This document shows positions 11,709-23,519 of a DNA stretch of 64,000 nucleotides, in pieces. Every line of letters begins with the position of its first letter. The stretch's first letter is position 1. The translations under genes and the position numbers were made by a program. The stretch is taken from assembly GCA_963978545.1 (NCBI GenBank), contig OZ021729.1, forward strand, positions 86,222,670 to 86,286,669, read 5' to 3'. A model generated the notes under the pieces. The model was not told where the DNA came from. It saw only the letters and a list, made by a program, of their open reading frames with translations, and did no database searches. Source of the stretch: Linyphia triangularis (Eukaryota; Arthropoda; Arachnida; Araneae; Linyphiidae).

Positions 11709-12750
11709 CATCGATATAAATAAACAACTGGATAGACTGCTTAACGGTAGGGAAATGAAGCCGTTGCAGGATGCAATTGGTGGGATCAAAAATACGGATT
11801 GCCGAGGATTGAAAATAAAATTTTGGGTTGTACACAGCAGACCTTAATTAGTAATAATGTGCAAAAAAATATATGTACTCTAACATTTCACAAGGTTTTT
11901 CGCATTCCCATCCAACTATAAAAGAACTGTGATTGGTTAATCTTCCCACCAGCTTCGCAATCCCCGGCGCGTTTTTCTCTTTGCATTGACAATGGAGCAG
12001 TCTATCCAGTTGTTTATCTATATTGTTACGAATTTTGCATATTTGTAAATATTTCGTAGTGTTAATTTTGTAAATAGTAATTTATGTACATATCGCATAA
12101 GACAGTGCAATAGTTCGTTAAATTGGCTTCCCTGCAGTGAGCATCTCAATGTTTGATAACGGGTTTTACAGAGGTAACTCTGGGAAGCGAGTTTCAAGGG
12201 GCAGGGCATTTAACATTATGGTAATGGGAATCTCGCCAAATTGGCGAGATAGAGCCAAGTTGACGACGGTTTCGGCGACTCACTAATTTTTGTCGCCAAA
12301 CTTGGCGACATTTTCGGTACATGTATAGGTACATGTATCCCATGTACATGTAATAGGACTTTTCGACTACAATCTGGAAAGTTCTCCAAATGTCTACCTC
12401 TAGGAGTTTCAAGAAGGTTCACGTACGTTCACCTCCCGTATAAAAGCTCAGGGAGCGGGTGATGGAGTCAGTTCTTGAATTTTGAGTCACTGAATTAGTT
12501 GACTGGGGATACTGAGCATTTTAAAGCGAACTGTTTTGCATTGTCTTTCGCGGCGATTTAGCAGTTGTCAAGTTTTTAACTGCTGTTTTGTGCTCTATTG
12601 AGGTGAAAAGAGCTGTATTGTGTCTACTAGAACGAGAAGTTCTGGAGCTGTAAGAGAACTGTGAAGAGTTATTTTGGAATAAATTTCTGCAAGTTTTGAT
12701 CTGCTTTGGCGTCAAATCTTTCGAACCCGACCAACGCAACAATATCGATG
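11709..12750. mobile_element. hAT-like fold-back element, split by an LTR
   Basis: The left end CATCGATATAAATAAACAAC and the right end (reverse complement CATCGATATAGATAAACAAC after removing the LTR and its duplicated ATAT) form inverted repeats of about 35 bp. ATTTAGAC lies on both sides (11701-11708, 12751-12758). The element itself is about 320 bp. LTR copy D sits inside its right terminal repeat. Confidence 0.8.
12024..12741 (+). mobile_element. Solo-LTR family 1, copy D (sense orientation, nested)
   Basis: Complete 718-bp LTR from TGTTACG to GCAACA with ATAT duplications. TATAAAAG (12439-12446) and AATAAA (12678-12683) lie in the order expected for U3-R-U5, which fixes the sense strand. 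U3 holds perfect and near-perfect palindromes of TGGCGA (for example TCTCGCCAAATTGGCGAGA, 12231-12249). It interrupts the right terminal repeat of a hAT-like element (11709-12750). Confidence 0.92.
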
Positions 12751-13287
12751 ATTTAGACAGCTGAATCAAATCCCCCTCTGGATCTTCTTTCTTCCGATGT
12801 ATAAAATTTTAAGGTTCCTCAATCTATCACCATAATTCAATGTCGAGTCTCCCGGTATCATTTTTTTGTTGCTCTCTACTTCTGAACCTTTTCCAACAAA
12901 TCAATAATCCTTCTTGAGATAATGTGACCAGAATTGTATACTGCATACTGCATTAAAGAAAATATCAGCAGATTGTTTTTTAAACAGCAACAATACGGGA
13001 CATTAGCTACAGAGCATGAATAGAATGAATAAATGTCTGTCTTTGTGCTGCAATAGGAGTTAGCTCCGTAAAAGGGTGGTTTATTATTTTACAGTAAAGT
13101 GACAGAAAGGGGGAAACTGAGACAGACTCACGCTTTGTTTATCAGGGGTGAAAATCTTAAGCGTTTACGAGGATTTCCGTTCCCCCCCCCCCCCCCGTGA
13201 GATGTTTCGCTTTTTCTACAATTTTATTATTTTTATTGGATTTCATAGGGCTTCATCAGACTCAACTTGCCTACCCTCCCCCCCCCC

Positions 13288-13296
<9 letters not shown>

Positions 13297-13323
<27 letters not shown>
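13297..13323. repeat. (AT)n microsatellite
   Basis: About 13 AT units following C and A runs, just before LTR copy E. A similar run lies at 39373-39402. Confidence 0.95.
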
Positions 13324-13326
<3 letters not shown>

Positions 13327-13413
13327 TGCTCCACCACTGTTCTGCACACACATTAGAACGCAAATTCATTTTTACTCAGCTGTTTTTGTACTTCAAAATA
13401 ACCCTGTGTATAT

Positions 13414-14139
13414 TGTTGCGTGGACGGGTTCGATAGATTTGAAGCCAAAGCAGATCAAAACTTGCAGAAATTTATTCCAATATAATTCTTCACAGGTTCT
13501 CTTACAGCTCCAGAACTTCTCGTTCTAGTAGACACAATACAGCTCTTTTCACAACAATAGAGCACAAAACAGCAGTTAAAAACTTGATAAAAACAACTGC
13601 TAAATCGTCTAAACTAAAATTTAGAACTACTCGGAATGCTCACTGAGACTCAGTAATTCCAATCAACTAACGGACTCAGCAACAACTAACTAACCTCCTC
13701 GGCCGACTTATATAGGAGTCAAACCTTCTTGAGACTTCTAGAAGTAGATATTTGGAGAACTTTCCAGATCGTAGTCGAAAAGTCCTATACATGTACATAG
13801 GACCGAAAATGTCGCCAAATTGTCGCCAAGTTTGGCGACATTTGGCGATTTCTCGCCAAATTTGGCGACAAAAATTAGTCGACAAAACCGTCGCCAACTT
13901 GGCTCTATCTCGCCAATTTGGCGAGATTGCTATTACCATAATGTTAAATGCCCTGCTCCTTAAAACTCGCTTCCCAGAGTTACCTCTGTAAAACTCGTTA
14001 TCAAGCGATAACACCCATTTTGTCGGGAAACCAACTTAACGGCGAACTATTGCACTGCCTTATGCGAAATGTACATAAATTTTCCTATTTACAAAATTAA
14101 CACTACGAAATATTTACAAATATACAAAAATTCGTAACA
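13414..14139 (-). mobile_element. Solo-LTR family 1, copy E
   Basis: Complete 726-bp LTR with TGTTGCG...CGTAACA ends and ATAT on both sides. Contains the fullest run of TTTGGCGA palindromes (13810-13930). Confidence 0.92.
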
Positions 14140-15853
14140 ATATTTTCCTCTTTTTTTTTACATGTATTTTTTAAAAGTATGTCTTTTATTCATTACAGTA
14201 TGCAGATCAATACAGCTATTATTAATGTATAAATGTGTTGGTATGTTAATAAGCCACTTAAAAAACGAAGGTTTTCTTTGAAACTTCCACTATGTAACTT
14301 CCGCTATGTATCGGACCATTTTACCTGGAGTTGCTTGGGAATGTTGAAAATTTACCCATTTTAATTGATTTTTAAAAAAAAAAATATTTTCTCCGTTGTT
14401 TAGAAGGCCCTGCACCTCCATATGATCCCTTGTTAAATTCAACAACTTTGGAGGCATCTCATTTTAATAACCGATTCTTTAATTATTATGAAACTTTCAC
14501 TGTATAATATTTACTTTTGAATACTTTAGGGCGCGATTTTTATTATTATTTTTTGAAAATTAAAATAATAATGACTTTCAAAAAATATGTTTAAAAACAT
14601 TTTTAAAATTTTAGACTAATTATTATTATTATTATTATTATTTTAAATTATACTGCTTACAATTTATTCCTAGAGTTAAAGTGCTCAAATACATTAGAGA
14701 AACGTATAAAAATTTCAAACATTTATGTCAAGTAGATTTTAAGCTACGTGCCCTAAACATGAAAAAACGACATTTTGAGAAATTCGTCTTTGAAGAACAT
14801 ACATTAAATCCCTACATTATGTGTACCTCAAAGAATTATTAAAAATACTTCAAAATAAGATATAATTACAAAAGAGGCATCGTTTTAAAGAGAAGAATTT
14901 AACGTTTTAATAAACATTAATAAACTCAAAATTAATAATCTGAACATTTTTCATGTACCGGACCCTCTTAAATTTATTTTTGAAAGTTAAAGTCTATTGC
15001 TCTCTGTTATTATAATGTCTTGTGGTTTGATGTTTTTTTTTCCCCCTGGTGGCATTGAGTAGAACATAATGAGAATTTTTTTTTTTTTTTAATTTAACTC
15101 AGCTTTTTTTGTAAAATGAAGTAAAAAGAGGTAATGTCTTTTATCTCTGGAAAATTTTAACATTTTCTGTTTTTACTCTTGTTTATTTCTTATTGCTCTC
15201 GATCAACTAGCACATTTCAACAGCAGACCAAACTATAAAAATCCAATTTCACTTACAACAAAAACTTCTTCCAGTTCGTAAAAAGTGTTAAAAGATGTAA
15301 GGAATAAAGAGTAATTTCTTTTTGACTCCAACATCTCCGAATAATTACCATTCTACACGTAAAATTTTTTATGCGTCTTGCTTTAGGGATGCACTAAGAA
15401 AAACGATGCGAGTTATTGAATAGAAAGAAAAAAGAAAAGAAAAAAAAAATTATTTCTATGCACAAGGGGTGGCTGAAGTTGAATTTCATTTCACTTCGAC
15501 TTCTTTTTTCTTTAATATCGAACACTTATTTAAATATTTTCTTTTCGCTTTTGTTTCTTTAGTGGAAGAAATGGTTTTTCTGTGGCTTAGTTTTTTTTTT
15601 TTTACAACACATCATGTTAAATTCGATTTTTCTGGAGCCCTAACTAGGTAAAGCGTGAAAGTCGAAAAATGTATGTGAACTTTATTTTGTTTATCGTCTG
15701 TCGGGGCTTATTTTATTTGCCCCTTTAATCTATTTTATTTGAACTTGTCTCTTTTTTGCTGAATCAAATAGATGTATAAGTCTGCATTTCCAACTTCACA
15801 TCCGGTTGGTGACTGCCCTATTTCTTATTTATAGTTTGGTTCGCCAAATAGAA
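14140..15853. other. No gene or repeat recognised
   Basis: Very AT-rich, with (ATT)n near 14622-14643 and many T/A runs. No frame beyond 60 codons and no copy elsewhere in the window noted. Confidence 0.5.
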
Positions 15854-15869
15854 CTTAAGTCGGTTGGTT

Positions 15870-16044
15870 GGTTGTATTCAGATTATCTGGCGCCGTCAGC
15901 AACACGAGGGCTATAATGCGCCGAAACATTTCGTCATTAGACAAGCCAACATACATTTACAAACACCCATGCCAACACGGGACTCGAACCCGCAACCTCG
16001 CGGTCTAGAAGCTAGCACGCTAACCACTATACCGTTTGGTCGGC
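15870..16044 (-). mobile_element. tRNA-derived SINE, copy 4
   Basis: Full-length reverse copy with a nearly intact head (TAGTGGTTAGCGTGC A box, GGTTCGAGTCC B box in sense). A 16-bp duplication CTTAAGTCGGTTGGTT flanks it (15854-15869 and 16045-16060). The duplicated target itself ends in GGTTGGTT, matching the SINE tail. Confidence 0.92.
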
Positions 16045-16187
16045 CTTAAGTCGGTTGGTTTTTTATTTCTATTTTGGTGTACTAACTAAAATACATATAG
16101 GTTGCACGCAATTCGCAAAACTATTCAACAAGGAAAATTTGGATTTAAAAACATATTTTATTGTATCGAAAAAGCTTCTCTAATCTG

Positions 16188-16287
<100 letters not shown>

Positions 16288-16385
16288 GCTATACCATTAA
16301 TGCAGTTCTAACAGAGAGTTTTATTTATTATGTGAAAAAAGAAAAACTGTCAGCAGATCCGATATTCATTGCTCAGAGTGATTAA

Positions 16386-17084
16386 AGCCGGATTTACACG
16401 CTACTAGTCGGGCCTCCAGTTAAGATCGCCAATCTGTGACGTCACATGGCTACTGGTTCCAGTAAACCAAACATTTTTTATTTACTGGTGCCGACGACTT
16501 CCATCAACCAATCACGTGCGCTCTCCCGTGATCATCGACAGACGGCGCAGCGGTCGCTTAGCTGACGTCACCACAGAACTGGAGGTGGAACCCCCGACTG
16601 ATAGCGTGTAAATCCGACTTACCAGTCGGAGTTCCATTTTAGATCAACTGTTCTCTGACGTCATCTAGGCGACCGCTGCGCCGTCTGTCGATGATCACGA
16701 GAAAGCGCACGTGATTGGTTGACTGGAGTAGCTGGTGCCAGTAAATAGAAAATGTTTCGTTTACTGGTACTAGTAACCAAGTGACGTCACAGACTGGCGA
16801 TCTTAGATCGAAAGCCCGACTATACTAAACTTCAACTTAACTAGACATCTCTTAGACGGTAGATCGTCACAGTGCTCATAGGTATTTAATCCATTTTGGC
16901 GGAGTGAAGACATAATTCTCGCCAAACCTTAGAGCCTTTTGTTCTGTACAGGGTTGTGGTTTGGCGAACATTATGCTTTCACGCCGCCAAAATGGATTAA
17001 ATACCTATGAGCACTGTGACGATCTACCGTCTAAGAGATGTCTAGTTAAGTTGAAGTTTAGTATAGTAGCGTGTAAATCTGGCC
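16386..17084. mobile_element. TTAA-flanked fold-back element, outer
   Basis: The ends AGCCGGATTTACACGCTACT and, reversed, GGCCAGATTTACACGCTACT are bordered by TTAA (16382-16385, 17085-17088), as expected for piggyBac-type transposition. The arms carry four CRE-like TGACGTCA-type sites (near 16437, 16563, 16652, 16782) and CACGTG-type motifs. The right arm is interrupted by the inner element 16823-17063. Confidence 0.75.
16823..17063. mobile_element. TA-flanked fold-back element, inner, copy 1
   Basis: TACTAAACTTCAACTTAACT and its inverted complement form arms of about 80 bp ending in TTAATCCATTTTGGCGG. TA borders it on both sides. Removing it restores GACTAGTAGCGTGTAAATC, the terminus of the outer element. 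Confidence 0.85.
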
Positions 17085-17666
17085 TTAAATGGTGAAATGA
17101 AAGCCACCTCTGAATATGCATTTCAATATGAAGTAAATTCCTTTTGCATATTTGTTTCGCTAAACAAACGACAGTCGTCACTAGTAAATTTTTTATAATT
17201 CTTGATAATCGATACCTTGTCAACATTTTTAACGCATTTCGGCAATCCAATTCTACATCAAAATGCATGACACTGAAATTTAGAACGCTTATCATTTATT
17301 TTCTTTGTTTACTTGTAAAAATCGTCGAATTTTCGTTCTGGGAAAGGTAGTTATTATTTCTCAATTTTCCACCTTTTATGTTGTTCAATTGTGAATGACT
17401 ACAGGGTGTCTATTAAATGGGTTTCGGCTGGTTGTGTCCAGGAAGAATTGAATCTTGTAAAGATAGAGTCAGTTTCGCCTTTGCATTGCTTTAATGAAGC
17501 ATATTACGTTGATTACAAAGATAGGCTGTTAGGCCTTGTTTATTGTCTCGCCTGATTTGAACATGATGTTCGTGAAGCTCTGTAACGAACAGGTCCGGAA
17601 AGGTCAATCACCAATTGGAATCCTATAGGCATCTCTTAGCAAATGTGTGTGTTGCCATCTGTATAT

Positions 17667-17812
17667 CAATGGACAATTCCCACATTTTTTTTTAAAAAAA
17701 CGAGTGAAATTAGTATACATTTATGAAGATTCTTTCTGATTTCAAATATTGAAACAAAAGTTCTTTAAAAAAAAAAAAAAATAGGTTATTTAAATATTAA
17801 GAAAAGAAAATG
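17667..17812 (+). repeat. Dispersed repeat, TGGACAATTCC family, copy 1
   Basis: CAATGGACAATTCC, GTGAAATTAGTATA, TTTATGAAGATTCTTTCTGA, AAAGTTCTTTAAAAA and AAGAAAAGAAAATGCCC recur in order at 60590-60728. Confidence 0.65.
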
Positions 17813-18658
17813 CCCGCAGCGTACGATGTTATTAGTTTTTCTTTAGTTTAGTTTGTGTGTGACCGAAGATTTAGTTCTCTGGGATTCGCATGACAAGCAG
17901 GTGTTTCACAGACATTCTTCCAGGAATCGGTAACCGTGATTGCTATGTAAGACAAATTATCTGGTTTTATTTTTGTTGGTCGAGCTTACATAGAATATTT
18001 TCCCTACAGACGAGATGGAACTGTGTCCCTCCATCTTGGAAAAAGTAATCTAGAGATGCGTTTACATTCTTGTTATTTACTGGCGCGGAATTCATAGTGT
18101 TCCTGTTTTGGACGCAATTTCCCAAACTAGCCACTTTGTGAAGTACCGACAAAAAAAACAAAAAAAAAACGACATAATGTATTTTATGTTCTGTCTATCG
18201 GATAGCTGCCCTCATCCGATTGGCAACTAACATTCATTCTAACTCCTTGGTAATTAATAAATGGTTCATTCTTAAATGTATAGCGATTGTCGAAAAACAT
18301 CGAGATATAAAACTTCTAGTTCTGGAAAATCACCCCACTGAAGTCCATTTACTCCATCAACCTGCAAAAGAAGTCGGTAGCCGGGATCACTCCTTTATTT
18401 TTCTCGTTAAAGCCGCGCTATGCTTTCTCGAATCACCATTTGGAAGAAAGTTTCAGTGGAAGTGATTTCCTTTGACGAGGATGGGTTTCTTTCTTTTGCA
18501 GCAGTGTTCATTCTCTTTATTCGCACACCGACACAACAATAGCCTTAAGGTTTAAGTGGTCTTTTTCTGACCTCAAACCTAGAGAAATATTTTCCAAATT
18601 ACAATGCTCTTGAATATTTTTCCAAAGCTAGCTTTTGTAGCATATCTTATAACAATAG

Positions 18659-19123
18659 TGTTATGAATTTTTCCACTGAGGCAATGATGGCACAAGTTTT
18701 TCAGATAAAAACTAGTATTTATTCTCTTCAGAAAACTCACAAAATTTATTCACAGATAACAGTGCAATCACTATTAATCTTCAATACAAGCTTCAACAAG
18801 AACAGCTTCGAATACAGCGATTATACAAGCTCACTCCAACAGGTCAACAAAGCGATCAGCTTTCAACGAAGTCCGAAGTCAATCTGAGAACTTTCCCGAT
18901 CTCCAGTCTTATTTATACTTGGCGCGAGAGTACATTCGAGAAATTTCCAGCCAATTCGTCGGAAAAGAAACATCTCGAAATTTCTCGATTGCTTTAGGTG
19001 TTGCCACCTTTTTCTAACCTGTATAATCGCCGTTAATAAATAAAATAAGATAAAAATAAATTACAATAGAATTTTAAAATAATACGTCACTATTTACACT
19101 ATATACAGACAATTTGTGCAACA
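18659..19123 (-). mobile_element. Solo-LTR family 2, copy 1
   Basis: A 465-bp unit with TGTTATG...GCAACA ends, flanked by ATAG on both sides (18655-18658, 19124-19127). On the minus strand it has TATAAATAAG and then GAATAAAT towards the 3' end, the same layout as family 1 but with unrelated sequence. No internal retroelement region is present. Confidence 0.75.
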
Positions 19124-19567
19124 ATAGTATAGAAGAGTAGTACCGAAGTTTGAAGCTGTAATTGAATGAAGATTTTTTTACCATTAGCGTGTCAAAATTA
19201 TGATTTTTTTTCTCTCTCTTTCAGTTGCGTCATATCTTATGGAGGGAAGAAAAAAGAAAAATATACTCTCATTATATCAATTTTTATTTTCAAAATTTAT
19301 AATGACTCAAAGTTTTTTTTCTTTCTTCTAGTTTTTACATCTGGAGAATAGTTTGTGCGTTAGGATGCATTACTTTATTGAAGCTCTAAAAGATGTCCTA
19401 CTGTGTGTCTGACAAAGACAAATGGCCACTTTGAAAGAGATGAAGGAGATCTGTTTCTTTTTTTTTGATTTCTTAGTTTCTTTCTATGTTTCGAGTTGGA
19501 TTTTCGAACATTAGAAAACGATTGTGGATGATATTTTTATGCGTTCAAAAAAGTGCGTTATATTTTA

Positions 19568-20244
19568 CAGGGTTTTCCACGGTCGTTTAAAGCGCTTAAT
19601 ATTTTTTAACTGGTTTTCCAAGCCTTATAAGTACTTGAAAATTTTTGGAGGTCCTTAAAAGTCTATAATTTTTTTTTTTTTTCACATATCCGCACCGTAC
19701 CAAAATTTTTTGGTGTATTTGTATTAAGCATGGCATCAATTTGTTCATCGTTTGGTGCGTATTTGCTGATTGGTGAAGTAGAAATCGAATGGTTTTAGTT
19801 ACACACTGTGCAATGAACATGTGAGATTGGTTGGTTGTTTTCAGATTATCTGGCGCCGTCAGCAACACGAGGGCTATAATGCGCCGAAACATTCGTCATT
19901 AGACAAGCCAACATACATTTACAAACACCCATGCCAACACGGGACTCGAACCCGCAACCTGGCGGTCTAGAAGCTAGCACGCTAACCACTATACCATTTG
20001 GTCGAACATGTGAGATTAGTGTTTATATTTTGCGAGCTAAAAGACTATTATCAAAGTCTGTTTATAAGACAAAATGCAAATTGTGCGGGACAGATTTTGA
20101 TATTAACTCTCCTGGTAAAACAGCTGCAAAGTCACGCATTAAAGACCTGATGCATGAAAACAAATTTTTGAAGTCCTTAAAAAAATATTATTTAGGTCAT
20201 GGAAAGTCATTGATTTTCAATCTATGTTTTCAGTGGGAACCCTG
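19568..20244. mobile_element. CAGGGTT-ended element, long type, copy 1, split by a SINE
   Basis: The ends CAGGGTTTTCCACGGTC and GTGGGAACCCTG are flanked by ATTTTA and ATTTCA. Inside, the + strand still reads TKCKLCGTDFDINSPGKTAA then KSRIKDLMHENKF, a degenerate C-x2-C transposase finger. So this family derives from a zinc-finger-transposase element. SINE copy 5 interrupts it. Confidence 0.75.
19829..20003 (-). mobile_element. tRNA-derived SINE, copy 5, nested
   Basis: Full-length reverse copy. A 14-bp duplication GAACATGTGAGATT flanks it (19815-19828 and 20004-20017). It interrupts the CAGGGT-type repeat at 19568-20244, so it is younger than that element. Confidence 0.92.
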
Positions 20245-20250
20245 ATTTCA

Positions 20251-21145
20251 GCTCATGAAATTTGTGTGTGACGTTTCAGATCTTAAAGGACGTTCTTTTT
20301 ATCTTGTGTTTCATAAACAAATAATCGTATTCATATTTAAATTAAATAACATGCCATTAAAACGGACGTTTGATACGAATCCGATCCAAAATATATCACT
20401 TTTTTTTGTGCTGGAGCGCGTACTGCTTTGTAGGCCATTAGCCCTGTCTTTCGAAAAGGTGTGAAATCACGAGTCGTTTTCTATTTTGATTGTTAATATA
20501 AATTCTAAGCAATCATAAAAAAAAAAAGTTGTAAAAATGTACATTGCTTTTGTTATATCTAATAAAATTTTGGTATTTTGCGCGCATATATTTCTTCAGA
20601 TATTGCGATCGCTAAAATAAAGCATTTGTTAAATGGGAAAATCTCACTTTCGGAAAAACTCCTCACTAATTAACTTACTCAATTCCAGTCCCGCTCTTTT
20701 CCTATCGAGCTGCTAAAGATCGCACCGCCCACAACCTAATCTCGAAATCTTTATTTTTTCCCCAACCTTAGTGGATAAAAAAAAAGAGATCGAATAAACT
20801 CCCGAAGGAGACAAAAAAGTAACCAAAAATAAAATCCCGAAGCGCCCGAGTCCCCAACTTAATAGTTCGGTTAATCAATCAGAACCTTCTTCGCGGAGGT
20901 TTTCCCCGATCTTAGAAGATTGACCCTAAAGGCTCAAGAGGTGTTGGATTCAATTTGGAACGATGCATCAAGTTTCCTGCCATCGAAGGGGGTTTCTTTC
21001 TCCTGTTGCTCGTTTCGTAGCGTTGATTTTCCTGTCATGCACATCTTATGCGTAGTAGTTTCCGGTTTATTTGAAGAAATTTTAATGTTTTAGCAATTTC
21101 ATCTGCAGTACAAGCATGGGACTCCTTCTCTTTGTATCTCAGTAT
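20251..21145. other. No gene recognised
   Basis: Contains a GC-richer block (about 20680-21010, CGCACCGCCC, CCCGAAGCGCCCGAG) without a long frame or match elsewhere in the window. It could be conserved non-coding or an old insertion. Confidence 0.4.
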
Positions 21146-21515
21146 TGTTATGAATTTTTTCTCATAGAATATCATGACGCAGTTTTTAACTTAAATAAAA
21201 ACTATTAATTTATTATTCCTTCGAAGCTCACAAAACCTCTCCAAACAGCAGAACAATTGCTATCGAGCTTCGGTTTCGTACAACTTCGAACACAGCGATA
21301 ATGCAGGCCCAGCAAAAGTAAACGAAAGATCCGAGGCTCTCCAAACAGCGTCCAATACTCAACTTGACTCTCGATTCCATTTATCGCCTCTTTTTATAGG
21401 CGGCAGAAATTTCTTGAAAAATCTAGTCAACCAATCATGCGAGGGAAAGGCATCGAAATTTCTCGATTGATTTAATTCCAACCATCTTCTTTCTAACCTG
21501 TATTATCGCTCTTAA
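21146..21515 (-). mobile_element. Solo-LTR family 2, copy 2, incomplete
   Basis: It aligns by eye with 18659-19040: TGTTATGAATTTTT start, GTACAACTTCGAACACAGCGA block, TATAAAAAG on the minus strand, and CTAACCTGTATTATCGCT. The far end runs into CA repeats, and no matching target duplication is seen. Confidence 0.65.
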
Positions 21516-21516
21516 C

Positions 21517-21705
21517 AAAAAGTACACACACACACACACATTGTGTATGTGTGTGTACTTATTTCGGGTGTGCAGAATATGTATTGTGTACTGTGTCAAT
21601 ATGTATTGTGTACTGTGTCAATATGTATTGTGTACACCCGAAATAAGTACACACACAAACACACACTATGTGTGTGTGTATTTATTTCGGGTGTGCACAA
21701 TATAT
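21517..21705. repeat. CA/TG-rich hairpin with internal 22-bp repeats
   Basis: GTGTACTTATTTCGGGTGT is followed by AATATGTATTGTGTACTGTG-type units (2.7 copies of 22 bp) and then the inverse ACACCCGAAATAAGTACAC. A further TATTTATTTCGGGTGTGCA follows. It lies at the broken end of LTR family 2 copy 2. Confidence 0.85.
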
Positions 21706-21784
21706 ATGAGAGCAGAGATGAGGCAATATCAGAGATATGGACAATCGCATTGAAATATAATGTGCTTTGTCTAATTTGAGTTGG

Positions 21785-21962
21785 GCCGATCAAACGGTAT
21801 AGTGGTTAGCGCGCTAGCTTCTAGACCGCGAGGTTGCGGGTTCCGAGTCCCGTGTTAGGCATGGGTGTTTGTAAATGTATGTTGACTTGTCTAATGACAA
21901 ATGTTTCACAGCATTATAGCCCTCGTGTTGCTGACGGCGCCAGATAATCTGAATACATCCAA
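21785..21962 (+). mobile_element. tRNA-derived SINE, copy 6
   Basis: Full-length forward copy with several tail substitutions. A 14-bp duplication CTAATTTGAGTTGG flanks it (21771-21784 and 21963-21976). Confidence 0.92.
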
Positions 21963-22833
21963 CTAATTTGAGTTGGTTTAGCCTTTTTGATTTGGTGAAA
22001 AAGCATAGCTATTTCAGCTACAATTTTTTTATACGTCATCGAGCATCATTTAGAATTTGCCAGCAAATAGTATTGTCTGCCGAGAAAAATTTTCCCCAAA
22101 GTGTTCTAAATATAATTCTTAATGAATTTAATTATGATAGCCAAAACTCTCATAATTCGTCAAGTAATGACAGTGTTTTTTTTTTTTATTCTGGCAAACT
22201 GTCGCCATTTAATTTTCAGCGAGAAAATAAATCGTCTGATATTTTCTTTTATCTCCAGGTAAAGGTATGCCAATTTGACAAGATTATTTCGTCACCAATG
22301 GCGTAATAACCTCGCATACGTTCAGCATAGAAGTGAGTGAATAGCGATAGAGGAATTATCGGATGAAAATTAAAAAGCGTCAGATTAAAAGGACGATCAT
22401 TATTTGATGAGTTTAATTGCACTTTCAGTTGAACTCAGTTATTAGAGCACTTTCTCGAAAATTGTTTCCTTCAGATCGATTTATGCTTAAAATTCTAATT
22501 ATTCTCCAATAAAAAAAAATTATGAATGATATTCGATTGACGTCCTAAAACGTGCAGCCGTACTTAATTTCTAAAATAATAATTTTCGGACTCGTAACAG
22601 AAAAAAAAAACGCATCTTTAATATCGAAAAGTCTTTAAGGGAACAGAAAACCTCTCAGAAATTTATTATACTTCCACTTCCTTCAATATTTATTTTGTTA
22701 TTAAACTGGAGTTGGTCGCTGGTGTTCCAATTGTTTGAGTCTCTCTCTATTATTAATGTTTCCCCTGTTTTCTCTCCCCTGTTTTTGTCGCTCTTATCAG
22801 TTTGACTGTTCTTGTATCAGAGGAGTAGAATAT

Positions 22834-23519
22834 TGTTGCGTGGACGGGTTCGAAAGATTTGAAGCCAAAGCAGATCAAAACTTGCAGAAATTTATTCCAA
22901 TATAATTCTTCACAGATTCTCTTACAGCTCCAGAACTTCTCGTTCTAGTAGACACAATACAGATCTTTTCACAACAATAGAGCACAAACTTGACAACACA
23001 ACTGCTAAATCGCCGCAAAAGACAGTGCAATACAGTTCGCTTTAGAACTACTCTGAATGATCACTGAGACTCAGTAATTCCAGTCAACTCACCAGTCAAC
23101 TAATTCAGTGACTCAAAATCAGTCAACTAACTTCCCCGCTCTCTTGGTCAGCCTTATATAGGACAGGTGAATCTTCGTGAATCTTCTACAGGTAGATATT
23201 TGGAGAACTTTCCAGATCGTAGTCGAAAAGTCCTATACATGTACATGAGGACCGAAAATGTCGCCAAGTGTGGCGACATTTGACGATTTCTCGCCAATTT
23301 GGTGAGATTGCCATTGCCATAATGTTAAATGCCCTGCTCCTTAAAACTCGCTTCCCAGAGTTACCTCTGTAAAACTCGTTATCAAGCATCAAGAGATTCA
23401 TTGCAGGGAAACAAACTAAAGGCGAACTATTGCACTGTCTTATGCAAAATGTAGATAAATTTTCCTATTTACAAAATTAACACTAGGAAATATTTACAAA
23501 TATACAAAAATTTGTAACA
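22834..23519 (-). mobile_element. Solo-LTR family 1, copy F
   Basis: Complete LTR of 686 bp, ATAT duplication (22830-22833, 23520-23523), with a shortened GGCGA region. TATATAGG near 23155 is the antisense side of the TATA region. Confidence 0.92.

Noticed and set aside
13148..13528. 126-codon frame
   Set aside because: It runs through a C run, an (AT)n microsatellite and into LTR copy E.
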